From assembly GCF_022829385.1 (NCBI RefSeq), contig NZ_JAKSXX010000246.1, positions 124,001 to 188,000 on the forward strand: 64,000 nucleotides of DNA. The letters run 5' to 3'. Both the position numbers and the translations under genes were made by a program. This DNA is from Methylobacterium sp. J-070 (GTDB lineage: Bacteria; Pseudomonadota; Alphaproteobacteria; Rhizobiales; Beijerinckiaceae). Under the pieces are notes generated by a model. That model saw only the letters and a program-made list of their open reading frames with translations. It was not told the origin of the DNA and did not search any database. Position 1 is the first letter of the stretch. Each line of letters starts with the position of its first letter. Below, piece by piece: positions 31,393 through 44,096 of the stretch.

Positions 31393-32562
31393 ATGAGCCG
31401 GGCACGCGCCTATCTCGACTACAATGCCACCGCCCCGGTCCGTCCCTCCGTCGCGGACGCGGTGGCGCGTGCGCTGATGCTCCCCGGCAATCCCTCGTCG
31501 GTCCACGCGGAGGGCCGCGCGGCGCGGGCCGCGCTGGAGGCCGCCCGCGCTCAGGTCGCCGCGCTGGTGAATGCGCGGCCGGAGCAGGTCGTCTTCACCA
31601 GCGGCGGCACGGAAGCGGCGAACGCGGTCCTGTCGGGCGCCCTGCGCGGCCGGGGCTTGCCGAACCCGACCCGCCTGCTTCACACCGCCACCGAGCATCC
31701 CTGCGTGGCCGCGGGTCACCGGTTCACGGACACGGCGGTGGACGTACTGCCGGTGACCGCAGACGGCGTGATCGATCTGTCGGCCCTGGAGGCGCGCCTC
31801 GCCGCCCATGCGCATGAGACCGTGCTCGTCTCGGTCCATGCGGCCAACAACGAGACCGGCGCGGTCCAGCCGCTGGCCGACGTGGTGGCCCTTGCCCGGG
31901 CGCACGGCCGGGTTCTGGTCCACAGCGACGCGGTGCAGGCGGCCGGCAAGGTCGCCCTCGACATGGCCCGGCTGGGCCTCGATGCGCTGACCCTGTCGGG
32001 CCACAAATTCGCGGCGCCGAAGGGCGTCGGCGCGCTGGTGCTGGCGGAGGGCGTCACCCTGGAGAGCCCGTTGCTCCGGGGGGGCGGCCAGGAGCGCAGC
32101 CAGCGCTGCGGCACCGAGGGGCTACCGGCGATCGTCGGCATGGGCGAGGCGGCCCGGATCGCCCGCGAGTCGCTGGACGGGGAGGCCGCGCGCCTATCCG
32201 CCCTGCGCGACCGGATCGAGGCGGGGGTCCGCGCCCTTGCGCCCGACGGCGTGGTGTTCGCCGCCGGAGCGGTGCGCCTGCCCAACACGCTCAACGTCGC
32301 GGTCCCGGGCCTCGACGCGCCCGCGGCCCTGATCGCCCTCGATCTCGCCGGCGTGGCAGTTTCGTCGGGCTCGGCCTGCTCCTCGGGGAAGGTCGCCCGC
32401 TCGGCGACGCTCGCCGCAATGGGGGTCGGTGCGGATCTTGCCGGGGGGGCGCTGCGCGTCAGCCTCGGCTGGAACACGGTGGACGCGGATGCGGCATGCT
32501 TCCTCGACGCCTTCGAACGGGTGCTACAGCCCCTATATAAACGGCGAGGGCGCGCGGCCTGA
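31393..32562 (+). CDS. Cysteine desulfurase, first gene of the SUF operon
   Basis: 389 residues, NifS/IscS-type PLP enzyme that takes sulfur from cysteine. Motifs are YLDYNATAPVRP, SGGTEAANAVL, HSDAVQAAGKV, the PLP lysine in LSGHKFAAPKG and the catalytic cysteine loop SSGSACSSGKVARSATL. ATG 31393 (MSRARAYLDYN) is chosen; upstream in-frame sequence is not protein-like. A second desulfurase (SufS) ends the operon, so sulfur supply is duplicated. Confidence 0.92.
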   Translation: MSRARAYLDYNATAPVRPSVADAVARALMLPGNPSSVHAEGRAARAALEAARAQVAALVNARPEQVVFTSGGTEAANAVLSGALRGRGLPNPTRLLHTATEHPCVAAGHRFTDTAVDVLPVTADGVIDLSALEARLAAHAHETVLVSVHAANNETGAVQPLADVVALARAHGRVLVHSDAVQAAGKVALDMARLGLDALTLSGHKFAAPKGVGALVLAEGVTLESPLLRGGGQERSQRCGTEGLPAIVGMGEAARIARESLDGEAARLSALRDRIEAGVRALAPDGVVFAAGAVRLPNTLNVAVPGLDAPAALIALDLAGVAVSSGSACSSGKVARSATLAAMGVGADLAGGALRVSLGWNTVDADAACFLDAFERVLQPLYKRRGRAA

Positions 32563-32575
32563 GTGCCGCGCCCTC
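32546..32575 (+). terminator. Hairpin between the desulfurase gene and sufB
   Basis: GAGGGCGCG-CGGC (32546-32558) pairs GCCG-CGCCCTC (32565-32575) at the end of the first gene. No U-tract; it may attenuate or protect the mRNA rather than end it, as sufB follows in 56 bases. Confidence 0.4.
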
Positions 32576-32631
32576 CGCTATCCGAAAGACGCTTCCCGGT
32601 CCTTGACGCCGGAGATGCCTAGGAGACGCTG

Positions 32632-34101
<1,470 letters not shown>

Positions 34102-34111
34102 TGCCGCGGCC

Positions 34112-34369
34112 ATGACCTACGCGTTCGACACCCTCACGTTCACGCAGCGAGTGGAACAAGTCGGTGTCGGACGCGAACAGGCCGTGGCGCACGCCGAACT
34201 GGCGCGCGACATGATCCTTGCCGATACGGCGACGAAGGCCGATCTCACGGAACTGAAGAAAGATATCGAGGCTTCGCTCCGCGAACTCGAGCTTCGCATG
34301 ACGGTGAAGATCGGCGCGATCATCGGTGCCGCAGTTACCGTGATAACGGCGCTTCAGAAATTCCTTTGA
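34112..34369 (+). CDS. DUF1640-like coiled-coil membrane protein inside the SUF operon
   Basis: 85 residues. An N-terminal helical part (FTQRVEQVGVGREQAVAHAE), a coiled coil (TKADLTELKKDIEASLRELE) and a C-terminal membrane anchor (IGAIIGAAVTVITALQKFL) match the DUF1640/CCDC90-like layout. Codon use is a little less GC-biased than in the suf genes. It sits between sufB and sufC, 10 bases after sufB, which is unusual. No known SUF role; may be a passenger. Confidence 0.75.
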   Translation: MTYAFDTLTFTQRVEQVGVGREQAVAHAELARDMILADTATKADLTELKKDIEASLRELELRMTVKIGAIIGAAVTVITALQKFL

Positions 34370-34413
34370 CGGTCCGAGACCGACCAACATCTGATTCTTA
34401 GGACTACGAAGAC

Positions 34414-35166
<753 letters not shown>

Positions 35167-35169
35167 GCC

Positions 35170-36492
35170 ATGGCCGACGTCACCAACCTCCGCTCCCCCG
35201 CCGAGGCCGGCCTGTCGAAGCTGTTCGAGGCGGCCCGCCAGGGCTTCGCCTCCGAGGAGGCCATCGCCCGCGAGGAGGCGTTCCGCTTCTTCGAGGCGAC
35301 CGGCCTGCCCAGCCGCCGGGTCGAGGCGTTCAAGTACACGGACCTGCGGGCCGCCATCACGGAGGCCGCTCCGCCGGCCGAGGCGCCGAGCCTCGACGCC
35401 GCCAAGGCCGCGGTGGCGCGGGCGACGGCCTTCAGCGGGATCGAGGCCGCGCGCCTCACCTTCGCGAACGGCCATCTGGTCCGCGAACTGTCCGACCTCG
35501 ATCGCCTTCCGGAGGGCGTCCGGGTCGTGCCGCTGAACGAGGCGCTGTCCCGGGGCGACCCCGCCCTGAAGCAGCTCGCCCCGGTCGCGCAGGCCCGGGA
35601 GAACCCGGTCTATCAGCTCAACACCGCGTTCCTGGCGGACGGGGCCCTGATCGCGGTCGCGCCCGGCGCGAAGCCGGAGCGGCCGCTGCACCTCCGTTTC
35701 GTCGGCACCGGCGACCGGCCGTTCTCGACCGCGACGCGCGTACTGGTGGAGCTCGGCGAGGCCGCGGAATTCGCCCTGCTCGAGAGCCACGAGGGCCCCG
35801 ACGGCCTCACCGCCCAGCCCAACGACGCCCTCGACGTGGTGGTCGGACCCAGGGCCGCGTTCCGGCACACCCGCCTGAACAAGGAGGGCGACGCCACCAT
35901 CGCGCTCTCGACCCTCTCGCTGAAGGTCGAGGCCGAGGCGCAGGTCGAGACCGTGAACCTCGTGACCGGGGCGGTGCTGTCGCGCCACCAGATCTACGTT
36001 CACGTCGCCGGCGAGGACACCAACGTCGTGGTGAACGGGGCGGCGATGCTGCGGAACGGCCAGCTCGCCGACTCCACCCTGCTCGCCGACCACGCCGCGG
36101 TCGGCGGTGTCGGGCGCGAGCAGTTCAAGTGGATCATCGACGGCGACGCCACCGGGGTGTTCCAGGGCAAGATCATCGTCCGCCAGGTCGCCCAGAAGAC
36201 CGACGGCAAGATGAAGTCCGACTGCCTGCTCCTCACCGACGAGGGGCAGATGATGAACAAGCCGGAGCTGGAGATCTTCGCCGACGACGTCGCCTGCGGC
36301 CACGGGGCCACCTGCGGCGCGCCGGATCCGGACCTGCTGTTCTATCTGATGGCCCGCGGCCTGCCGCGTCCCGTCGCCGAGAGCCTGCTGGTTCAGGCCT
36401 TCGTGGGTGAGGCTGTGGAAGCGGTCACGCACGCGGGTGCTCGCGAGGCGCTGATCGGCGAGATCGAAGCCTGGCTGAAGACGCGCGCGTAG
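35170..36492 (+). CDS. sufD: Fe-S assembly protein SufD
   Basis: 440 residues, beta-helix partner of SufB. The conserved core includes VVNGAAMLRNGQLADSTLLA, QGKIIVRQVAQKTDGKMKSD and HGATCGAPDPDLLFYLMARG. Starts three bases after sufC. Confidence 0.95.
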   Translation: MADVTNLRSPAEAGLSKLFEAARQGFASEEAIAREEAFRFFEATGLPSRRVEAFKYTDLRAAITEAAPPAEAPSLDAAKAAVARATAFSGIEAARLTFANGHLVRELSDLDRLPEGVRVVPLNEALSRGDPALKQLAPVAQARENPVYQLNTAFLADGALIAVAPGAKPERPLHLRFVGTGDRPFSTATRVLVELGEAAEFALLESHEGPDGLTAQPNDALDVVVGPRAAFRHTRLNKEGDATIALSTLSLKVEAEAQVETVNLVTGAVLSRHQIYVHVAGEDTNVVVNGAAMLRNGQLADSTLLADHAAVGGVGREQFKWIIDGDATGVFQGKIIVRQVAQKTDGKMKSDCLLLTDEGQMMNKPELEIFADDVACGHGATCGAPDPDLLFYLMARGLPRPVAESLLVQAFVGEAVEAVTHAGAREALIGEIEAWLKTRA

Positions 36493-36530
36493 CGTCCGCA
36501 CGTCGCCCGTCCTGGGAGACGCGACGCAGT

Positions 36531-36636
36531 CTCCTCCCCCTCGCGGGGAGGAGCCGGAGGTGGGGGTTGCGCCGGATGAAGCTCGGCGCCTCCCGAACCA
36601 CCCCCACCCTGACCCTCCCCGCACGGGGGAGGGGGT
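36531..36636. repeat. Intergenic palindromic repeat, family A copy 2
   Basis: Shares GTGGGGGTTGCGCCGGATG and GCTCGGCG with the copy at 28430-28521 and ends in ACCACCCCCACC plus CCTCCCCGC arms. Lies inside the SUF operon between sufD and sufS, so it will be transcribed as a long hairpin. Confidence 0.8.
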
Positions 36637-36677
36637 CCGTCCGGTCCGAAGGGACGGCGTCCTGTGAGTGAGAAGCG

Positions 36678-37922
36678 ATGAACGCACCCGTCCTCACCCC
36701 CGCCTACGATGTCGAGACGGTCCGCAGGGACTTCCCGATCCTGGCCCAACAGGTCTACGGCAAGCCCCTGGTCTATCTCGACAACGCGGCCTCGGCGCAG
36801 AAGCCGAAGGCGGTGATCGACGCCATGGTGTCCTGCATGGAGACCGGCTACGCCAACGTGCACCGCGGCCTTCACTACATGGCGAACGCCGCCACCGAAG
36901 GCTTCGAGGGCGCCCGCGAGACCACCCGCCAGTTCCTCAATGCGGCCTCCACCGACGAGATCATCTTCACCCGCAACGCCACCGAGGCCTACAACCTCGT
37001 GGCGTCGTCGATGGGCTGGGCCGGGCTGATCGGGGAGGGGGACGAGATCATCCTCTCGATCATGGAGCACCACTCCAACATCGTGCCATGGCACTTCCTG
37101 CGCGAGCGCCGGGGCGCCGTGATCAAGTGGGCACCGGTGGACGACCAGGGCAACTTCCTGGTGGAGGAATACGAGAAGCTGTTCTCGCCCCGCACCCGGA
37201 TGGTGGCGATCACCCACATGTCGAACGTGCTCGGCACGGTGACGCCCGCCGCCGAGATCGTCCGCATCGCCCACGCCCACGGCGTGCCGGTGCTCCTCGA
37301 CGGGGCGCAGAGCGCCGTCCACCAGCCCGTCGATGTCCAGGCGCTCGACTGTGACTTCTTCGTCTTCACCGGTCACAAGGTCTACGGTCCGACCGGGATC
37401 GGCGTGCTCTACGGCAAGAAGGAATGGCTGGAGCGCCTGCCGCCCTACCAGGGCGGCGGCGAGATGATCCGGACGGTCAGCCAGGACGCGATCACCTACA
37501 ACGATCCGCCGCACCGGTTCGAGGCCGGGACCCCGGCGATCATCGAGGCGGTGGGGCTCGGCGCGGCGCTCGAATACATGATGAGCCTGGGGCGCGAGGC
37601 GATTGCGGCCCACGAGGCCAAGCTCACGGCCTACGCCCAGGAGCGGCTCGGGGCGATGAATTCGCTCCGCCTCATCGGCACCGCCCCGGGCAAGGGCGGC
37701 GTGATCGCCTTCGAGATGAAGGGGGCGCATGCCCACGACATCGCCACGGTGATCGACCGCCAGGGCGTCGCGGTCCGGGCCGGGACTCACTGCGCCATGC
37801 CGTTGCTCACGCGCTTCGGCGTCACCTCGACCTGCCGCGCTTCCTTCGGCCTCTACAACACCACCGCCGAGATCGACGCCCTTGCCGAGGCGCTCGGCAG
37901 AGCAGAGATGCTGTTCACCTGA
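36678..37922 (+). CDS. sufS: Cysteine desulfurase SufS
   Basis: 414 residues, group II desulfurase. LVYLDNAASAQKPKAVIDAM, RGLHYMANAATEGFEGAR, MEHHSNIVPWHFLRE, VFTGHKVYGPTGIGVLYGKK (PLP lysine) and RAGTHCAMPLLTRFG (catalytic Cys) are intact. No sufE gene is in the window. Confidence 0.96.
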   Translation: MNAPVLTPAYDVETVRRDFPILAQQVYGKPLVYLDNAASAQKPKAVIDAMVSCMETGYANVHRGLHYMANAATEGFEGARETTRQFLNAASTDEIIFTRNATEAYNLVASSMGWAGLIGEGDEIILSIMEHHSNIVPWHFLRERRGAVIKWAPVDDQGNFLVEEYEKLFSPRTRMVAITHMSNVLGTVTPAAEIVRIAHAHGVPVLLDGAQSAVHQPVDVQALDCDFFVFTGHKVYGPTGIGVLYGKKEWLERLPPYQGGGEMIRTVSQDAITYNDPPHRFEAGTPAIIEAVGLGAALEYMMSLGREAIAAHEAKLTAYAQERLGAMNSLRLIGTAPGKGGVIAFEMKGAHAHDIATVIDRQGVAVRAGTHCAMPLLTRFGVTSTCRASFGLYNTTAEIDALAEALGRAEMLFT

Positions 37923-37974
37923 TAACCTGCGCTGAGGCGGGTCCCGTCCGCACGGGCCCGGGGAGAGTGAAGCG

Positions 37975-38358
37975 ATGACCACCGACGCCACCATCACCGG
38001 CGGCATGAACGCCCCCGCCGTCGCCGGCGCCTCGGCGATCCCGCAGGCGGAACTGGACCGTCTGACCGACGACATCGTCGCGGCGCTGAAGAGCGTCTAC
38101 GATCCCGAGATCCCGGCCGACATCTACGAACTCGGCCTGATCTACAAGGTCGACATCGACGACGACCGGAAGGTCGCCATCGATATGACCCTCACGGCCC
38201 CCGGCTGCCCGGTGGCGGGCGAGATGCCCGGCTGGGTGGAGAACGCGGTGAGCGCGGTGCCGGGCGTCCAGTCCTGCACGGTGACCATGGTGTTCGACCC
38301 GCCGTGGGACCAGAGCCGCATGTCGGACGAGGCCCGCGTCGCCCTCGATATGTGGTAG
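37975..38358 (+). CDS. SUF-associated MIP18/DUF59 protein (SufT-like)
   Basis: 127 residues. The DUF59 core is LKSVYDPEIPADIYELGLIY, MTLTAPGCPVAGEMPGWV (conserved cysteine) and VFDPPWDQSRMSDEAR. Acts in Fe-S maturation or transfer. A 25-residue Ala-rich leader precedes it. Usually an IscA/SufA gene follows; none is seen here. Confidence 0.92.
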   Translation: MTTDATITGGMNAPAVAGASAIPQAELDRLTDDIVAALKSVYDPEIPADIYELGLIYKVDIDDDRKVAIDMTLTAPGCPVAGEMPGWVENAVSAVPGVQSCTVTMVFDPPWDQSRMSDEARVALDMW

Positions 38359-39032
38359 CGCGGAACGGGGGGCGGCTCGAAGGCGCCGGCCTTCCGCCGA
38401 CTCTTCGAACTCCGCCCGAAGCCGGCAGCCCGGGCCTCCGGAATTGCCGTCTCGACCCGGAGCCAGCATGGCACGCCGGTACGCGTCGAACGGGCGGACC
38501 CGATGGCGCTGCCGATCACGGACCGCAGCACCGCCACAACGGCGCGCGTGCCGGGTCGACGGTTGCTGAAGCGTCGCCATGCCGGCGTGCCGAGAAATCT
38601 CATCGGTGGCCGGACGCCGGCCGATGCCTGGGACCGACGATGTTCTCGAGGGCGACAAGGTCGTGTCGCGCGAGAGCGAAGATCATCGTCCGCATCCCCG
38701 GTACCGGCGCGCCGTCCACCGACCCGCCGAGCCCGCCCCCCGCGCGATGATCGCGGCCCGCATCACGCGCCGCATCGCCGGAGCGCCCGAGGCAATCTCA
38801 TCGGAGCCTGCCGAATGCTGATGCGGGGCGCGGGAAGATCAGTCCGCAGGTCGAAGGACATTCGACAGTCGGGCTAGAATACAGGCGCCCCCCCGTAGAT
38901 TAGTCGAACCCGCCGGCCTCTTGCGATCTGCAGGCTTCTACGGGGCCGTTAAGGCTGCGCTAACCATGACGGCGCAGATCAGGTCATGCCGCGACGCTGC
39001 GGCGCCTTCCTCGATGCGGGTGGTGGTTTCCA
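38359..39032. other. 670-bp stretch with no supported gene
   Basis: Open frames exist but are Arg/Pro/Ala-rich without ribosome sites or coding bias. No tRNA or clear terminator seen. It is where a sufA-type gene might be expected. Confidence 0.5.
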
Positions 39033-39365
39033 ATGGCTTCGGGCTATGTGATCGCGGCGCTCTTGGAGACGGCCGGGCTGATCGGCCTCGTGATCGCCGC
39101 GGTGAAGATCCGGGCCGAGCGCCAGGCGAAGGCCGGCGAACTGCGCAGCTTCCTGCGGTCCGGGCAGTTGCCACCGTCGATTCCCGTCCTTGTCCGGTCC
39201 CGCTGGACCTCTGCCACCGGTGGGCGCACGCTCACCCTGCAGGCGACCTCCGGCCGGACGCTGGCGGCGGGCGAATCCACCGCGCGTTCGGCGCTCGGCC
39301 GCGCGATCGTGCGCAGCGGACGTGCTGTCCGAGACGATCTCGGCCGCCCCGTCAGCGCAGGATGA
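39033..39365 (+). CDS. Hypothetical protein with N-terminal membrane helix, 110 aa
   Basis: One hydrophobic segment (VIAALLETAGLIGLVIAAVK) then a basic soluble part with RSRWTSATGGRTLTLQATSG. GC3 is fair, no strong ribosome site. No family recognised. Confidence 0.5.
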   Translation: MASGYVIAALLETAGLIGLVIAAVKIRAERQAKAGELRSFLRSGQLPPSIPVLVRSRWTSATGGRTLTLQATSGRTLAAGESTARSALGRAIVRSGRAVRDDLGRPVSAG

Positions 39366-39441
39366 CGTCGAGGCCGCTGCCGAAGAGCACTACCGCGCTG
39401 AGCGTGAGCATGAACTTCAAGTCTTCGAGGCGCGCGCTCAT
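39352..39441 (-). CDS. Possible 29-aa membrane peptide
   Basis: Frame MSARLEDLKFMLTLSAVVLF-GSGLDVILR with one helix, on the other strand, overlapping the end of the 110-aa frame by 14 bases. Weak ribosome site. It looks like a small protein, but chance cannot be excluded. Confidence 0.3.
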   Translation of the reverse strand: MSARLEDLKFMLTLSAVVLFGSGLDVILR

Positions 39442-39641
39442 GATCTTTCACTTGTGCCCCGCCGCGTCATCGCTGCCCGGCTGCTGAAGATCACCGCATT
39501 AACGGATTTTTCGCGAGTCCTTTCAGCTTCCGTTAGGGATTTACCGACGGTTTCCGTTTATTAAGGTTGTCTATCGGTTAACGACCCGCACGGCACGGCA
39601 CGGCACGGCCGGTCCAGGGCGCGTCAGGGAGGCTGCACACG

Positions 39642-39953
39642 ATGGATCAGGAGCGGACCGGACCGATCGGACGCGGTTTCGACTGGGTCTTCCGCGACCG
39701 GACCACGGGTGCGATCACGATCGCCCAATGGCCGAACCTGCCGCTCTGGCTGTTCGGCGCCCTCACGCTGGCGGCTTGGGCGACCCGCGGCACCCCGACG
39801 CTCGCATCCTGGCTGTCGGTCGGCGCCGACCTTGCCCTCGCTTGGTGGGCGCTCGATGAGCTGCTCCGGGGCGTGAATCCCTGGCGCCGGTTTCTCGGCG
39901 CCGCAACGCTCTTCGGGCTCGTCGCCCTCATCACGCTTCGGCGAGCAGCTTAG
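39642..39953 (+). CDS. Conserved small membrane protein, 103 aa
   Basis: Cytosolic start (RGFDWVFRDRTTGAITIAQW), then three membrane helices: PLWLFGALTLAAWATRG, SWLSVGADLALAWWALDELL and FLGAATLFGLVALITL. The first segment pattern (WVFRDRxTGxITIAQWPN) is typical of a family conserved in Rhizobiales and actinobacteria; function unknown. Four CGGCA tandem units lie just upstream (39590-39609). Confidence 0.8.
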   Translation: MDQERTGPIGRGFDWVFRDRTTGAITIAQWPNLPLWLFGALTLAAWATRGTPTLASWLSVGADLALAWWALDELLRGVNPWRRFLGAATLFGLVALITLRRAA

Positions 39954-40161
39954 TTCGGATCGACGTGGTCGCGCTACTCGCGATTGCATCCGATGACGGA
40001 CGAACAGCCCCGGAAATCACCGCGTCTCTGATAAAAACTGTTCTGTACCGAAGGGGATGCGCCAGTGGTCACCGGCGCAGACTACCGGCTAAGCTCGGTT
40101 CCCACACATCCGAACATAACGGTAGGTTGCACCCGCGATGAATCTGTGAATGGTCGCGCTG

Positions 40162-40182
40162 AGCATCGCTGCGAGCGATGCT
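40162..40182. other. Perfect hairpin AGCATCGCT-GCG-AGCGATGCT
   Basis: Nine-base stem with three-base loop, 57 bases before the 84-aa gene. May be a terminator without U-tract or a regulator of the next mRNA. Confidence 0.4.
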
Positions 40183-40238
40183 GGCTTGCCATGACGCGCC
40201 CTCCGGCGCCCTGCTGTGGGATTGGTGTTGACGCCATC

Positions 40239-40493
40239 ATGACGGACGTTGGAGGATCCGACCTCGACGCCACCGCCGCGGACGAGCGGGAGCGGCTGCT
40301 CCGGCAGATCGCCGGGGCGCTGAACATTCCGGTCACGGCCTTCCGACATCGCATGGCCTGGGTTCCGGGATCCTCCGGACCGAACGCTTCGGAATGCGCG
40401 GCCCTGCTGGCCGCGTTCGCGCGGATCGACGACAGGGAGCGCCGCCGCGCCTGCCTGGCGATGGTGGAACGCTTCGGCGACCCGCTCGCATAG
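40239..40493 (+). CDS. Small conserved protein, 84 aa (HTH-like)
   Basis: ATG 40239. Helical: ADERERLLRQIAGALNIPVT, then AALLAAFARIDDRERRRACL-AMVERFGDP. The first half resembles the start of a lambda-repressor-like HTH and the second resembles the tail of short Rhizobiales regulators. Role not assigned. Confidence 0.6.
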   Translation: MTDVGGSDLDATAADERERLLRQIAGALNIPVTAFRHRMAWVPGSSGPNASECAALLAAFARIDDRERRRACLAMVERFGDPLA

Positions 40494-40642
40494 AAAATCC
40501 CGGCGGTGCGCTCGCGCACATGGGCCCGGTGAGCGCCGGTGATTCGGCATGCTATAGGCCGCCCGTGTCCGATGTGGCCGACCCCGGCGGCGCACCGGAA
40601 TGCCGGCTGCGGCCGCGCATCCCCCGCTGATCCCAGGCCCTG

Positions 40643-41571
<929 letters not shown>

Positions 41572-41575
<4 letters not shown>

Positions 41576-42351
41576 GCGCGGGGTTCGGCATGAACTGGCC
41601 GGCGGTCCGGGCCATCTACCTGTTCGAGATGGGCCGATTCTGGCGCACCGCCGGCCAGAGCATCCTGGCGCCGGTGATCTCGACGACCCTCTACTTCGTC
41701 GTCTTCGGGGCGGCGATCGGCTCACGGGTCTCGGCGGTGGACGGCGTGCCCTACGGGCTGTTCATCGTGCCCGGCCTGATCATGCTGTCGCTGCTGACGC
41801 AGAGCATCTCCAACGCCTCGTTCGGCATCTATTTCCCGCGCTTCGCCGGCACGATCTACGAGATCCTGTCGGCGCCGATCTCGCCGCTGGAGGTGGTCCT
41901 GGGCTTCGTCGGCGCGGCGGCCTCGAAGTCGATCCTGATCGGGCTGATCATCCTGGCGACCTCGGCGCTGTTCGTGCCGCTGCGGATCGACCACCCGCTC
42001 TGGATGATCGCCTTCCTGTTTCTCACCGCGGTGACGTTCAGCCTGTTCGGCTTCGTCATCGGCCTGTGGGCGGACGGGTTCGAGAAGCTGCAGCTGGTGC
42101 CGCTCCTCGTGGTGACGCCGCTGACCTTCCTGGGCGGCAGCTTCTACGCCATCGGCATGCTGCCGCCGTTCTGGCACGCGGTGAGCCTGCTCAACCCCGT
42201 CGTCTACCTGATCAGCGGCTTCCGCTGGGCGTTCTTCGGCAAGGGGGACGTGAGCATCGCGGTCAGCCTGGGGATGACCGCCCTGTTCCTGTGCGTGTGC
42301 CTGGGCCTCGTCACCTACATCTTCCGCACGGGATACCGCCTGAAGAGCTGA
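41572..42351 (+). CDS. ABC-2 transporter permease (YadH/NodJ-like)
   Basis: 259 residues, six membrane helices with the ABC-2 signature FLGGSFYAIGMLPPFWHAVS-LLNPVVYLI. GRFWRTAGQSILAPVISTTL near the start matches YadH-type exporters. Substrate unknown; drugs, polysaccharides or lipids are all possible. Confidence 0.92.
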
Positions 42352-42355
42352 AGGC

Positions 42356-43120
42356 TCAGGGCTGCGCGGCGAGGAAGGCCAGCACGCCGTCCCGGTGCGG
42401 CTTGGCGCCGACCGCGGTGGAGTGGTCCTTGCCCTCGATCTCGAGCGCCCGGGCGTCCGGCATCAGCGCAGCGAGCCCCGGTCCCGAACCCGCCACCGTG
42501 TCGAGGGTCCCGACCGAGACCAGCACCGGCACCTCGATCTGCCCGAGTTCCGCCCGGCTCAAGGTCTGGCGCGAGCCCCGCATGCAGGCGGCCAACGCCC
42601 GCAGGTCGCTCCGGGTCTGCTCGGCGAAGATGCGGAACGCCGCGGCCGTCGGGTTCGGCGCCGGGGTGCCGGCAGGGGCCTCCAGAGCCTCGGCGATGCC
42701 GGACGGCAGCCCCTTGCCCTCGACGAGATGCATGCCGAGGCCGCCGATCAGCGCGGAGCGCACCCGGTCGGAATGGTCCAGCGCGATGTGGGCGGTGATC
42801 CGGCCGCCCATCGAATAGCCCATGATGTGGGCCCGCGCGATGCCCAGATGGTCGAGCAGCCGCACCGCGTCGCCCGCCATCGCCTCCGAGCTGTAGGCGG
42901 CCGGATCGTAGAGCTTCTCGCTCTCGCCGTGGCCGCGATTGTCGAGGGCGATCGCCCGGTAGCCGGCCTGGGTGAGGGCCTTCACCCACTGGGTGTTGAC
43001 CCAATTGACCGCATGGTTCGACGCGAAGCCGTGGATCAGCAGGATCGGCGTGCCGCCGCCTTCCGCCGGCGGGACGTCGATATAGGCGATCCGCACGCCG
43101 TCGGATTCGAAGGAGTCCAT
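42356..43120 (-). CDS. Alpha/beta hydrolase
   Basis: 254 residues. The oxyanion LLIHGFASN, LDNRGHGESEKLYD, nucleophile elbow GYSMGGRITAH (Ser), acid SVGTLDTVAG and histidine EGKDHSTAVG form the triad. Esterase or lactonase-like; substrate unknown. ATG 43120 (MDSFESDGV) is chosen. Convergent with the permease gene, four bases apart. Confidence 0.88.
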   Translation of the reverse strand: MDSFESDGVRIAYIDVPPAEGGGTPILLIHGFASNHAVNWVNTQWVKALTQAGYRAIALDNRGHGESEKLYDPAAYSSEAMAGDAVRLLDHLGIARAHIMGYSMGGRITAHIALDHSDRVRSALIGGLGMHLVEGKGLPSGIAEALEAPAGTPAPNPTAAAFRIFAEQTRSDLRALAACMRGSRQTLSRAELGQIEVPVLVSVGTLDTVAGSGPGLAALMPDARALEIEGKDHSTAVGAKPHRDGVLAFLAAQP

Positions 43121-43235
43121 GCCGCGCAACCCGTGCTCATCAGCTTGGCCACGGCTTTAGCCAGACGGGTGCGCCGGGGCAACGCGGATCGATCCGCTTG
43201 CGGGTCGCGGCGCCGGCTGGCAAACCGCCCCGGTC

Positions 43236-44096
43236 ATGACGGACATGCAGCCCTACGGCACCTACGAACCGGCCGGCCTCGTGGCGGCGATCACCCGCCG
43301 CACCAACCGGATCCCGGCCGAGTCCTGGTATGGGCGCCGCCTCGCGCTGTTCCTGCGCCGGATCGCCATCGCGCGGCTCGGCGGCAAGCCCCTCGACGTG
43401 ACCCGCTACGGCGCGCGGATGCGGCTGCACCCCTACAACAACAACTGCGAGAAGAAGGTGCTCTTCACCCCGCAGTTCTTCGACCCCGAGGAGCGGGCGC
43501 TGCTGCAGGCCCGCCTGCCGAGCGACTGCGTCTTCCTCGACATCGGCGCCAATGTCGGCGCTTACGCCCTGTGCGTGGCCGCCTTCTCCGGGCCGGGTGC
43601 CCGGATCGTCGCGGTGGAACCGCAGCCCGACGTGTTCGACCGGCTGACCTACAACATCGCCCAGAACCCGTTCCACACGGTCAAGGCCGTCGCCTGCGCG
43701 GTGGCCGACAAGGCCGGCGAGCTGACCCTGTTCATCGACCCCCGCAACCGCGGCGAATCCAGCTTGCGCATCGTCGGCACCAACCAGGGTGCCCGGATCA
43801 CCGTGCCCGCGGTGACGCTCCTCGACCTGCTGCACCGCGAGGGCCTGACCCGGGTCGATGCCGTCAAGCTCGATGTCGAGGGCGCCGAGGACCTGATCCT
43901 GGAGCCGTTCCTGCGCGAGGCGCCGGAGACGCTTCTGCCGCGCATCCTCCTGATCGAGAACGGCACCGGGCAGTGGCAGCTCGACCTGCCCAGGCACCTC
44001 GAAGGCTACGGCTATCGCGAGATTGCGCGCTCACGGCTGAACCTGATGTTCGAGCGCCCGGCCGACCGGGCCGCGGATCGCCCTACGGCGGCGTGA
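43236..44096 (+). CDS. FkbM-family methyltransferase
   Basis: 286 residues. SAM-binding motif I CVFLDIGANVGAYALCVAAF, then RIVAVEPQPDVFDRLTYNIA and the FkbM segment VDAVKLDVEGAEDLILEPFL. Probably O-methylates a sugar or secondary metabolite. The last 14 bases overlap the end of sfsA on the opposite strand. Confidence 0.9.
   Translation: MTDMQPYGTYEPAGLVAAITRRTNRIPAESWYGRRLALFLRRIAIARLGGKPLDVTRYGARMRLHPYNNNCEKKVLFTPQFFDPEERALLQARLPSDCVFLDIGANVGAYALCVAAFSGPGARIVAVEPQPDVFDRLTYNIAQNPFHTVKAVACAVADKAGELTLFIDPRNRGESSLRIVGTNQGARITVPAVTLLDLLHREGLTRVDAVKLDVEGAEDLILEPFLREAPETLLPRILLIENGTGQWQLDLPRHLEGYGYREIARSRLNLMFERPADRAADRPTAA

Noticed and set aside
39585..39612. CGGCA tandem units as a CRISPR-like or regulatory array
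   Set aside because: Only four five-base units with no spacers; simple slippage repeat.
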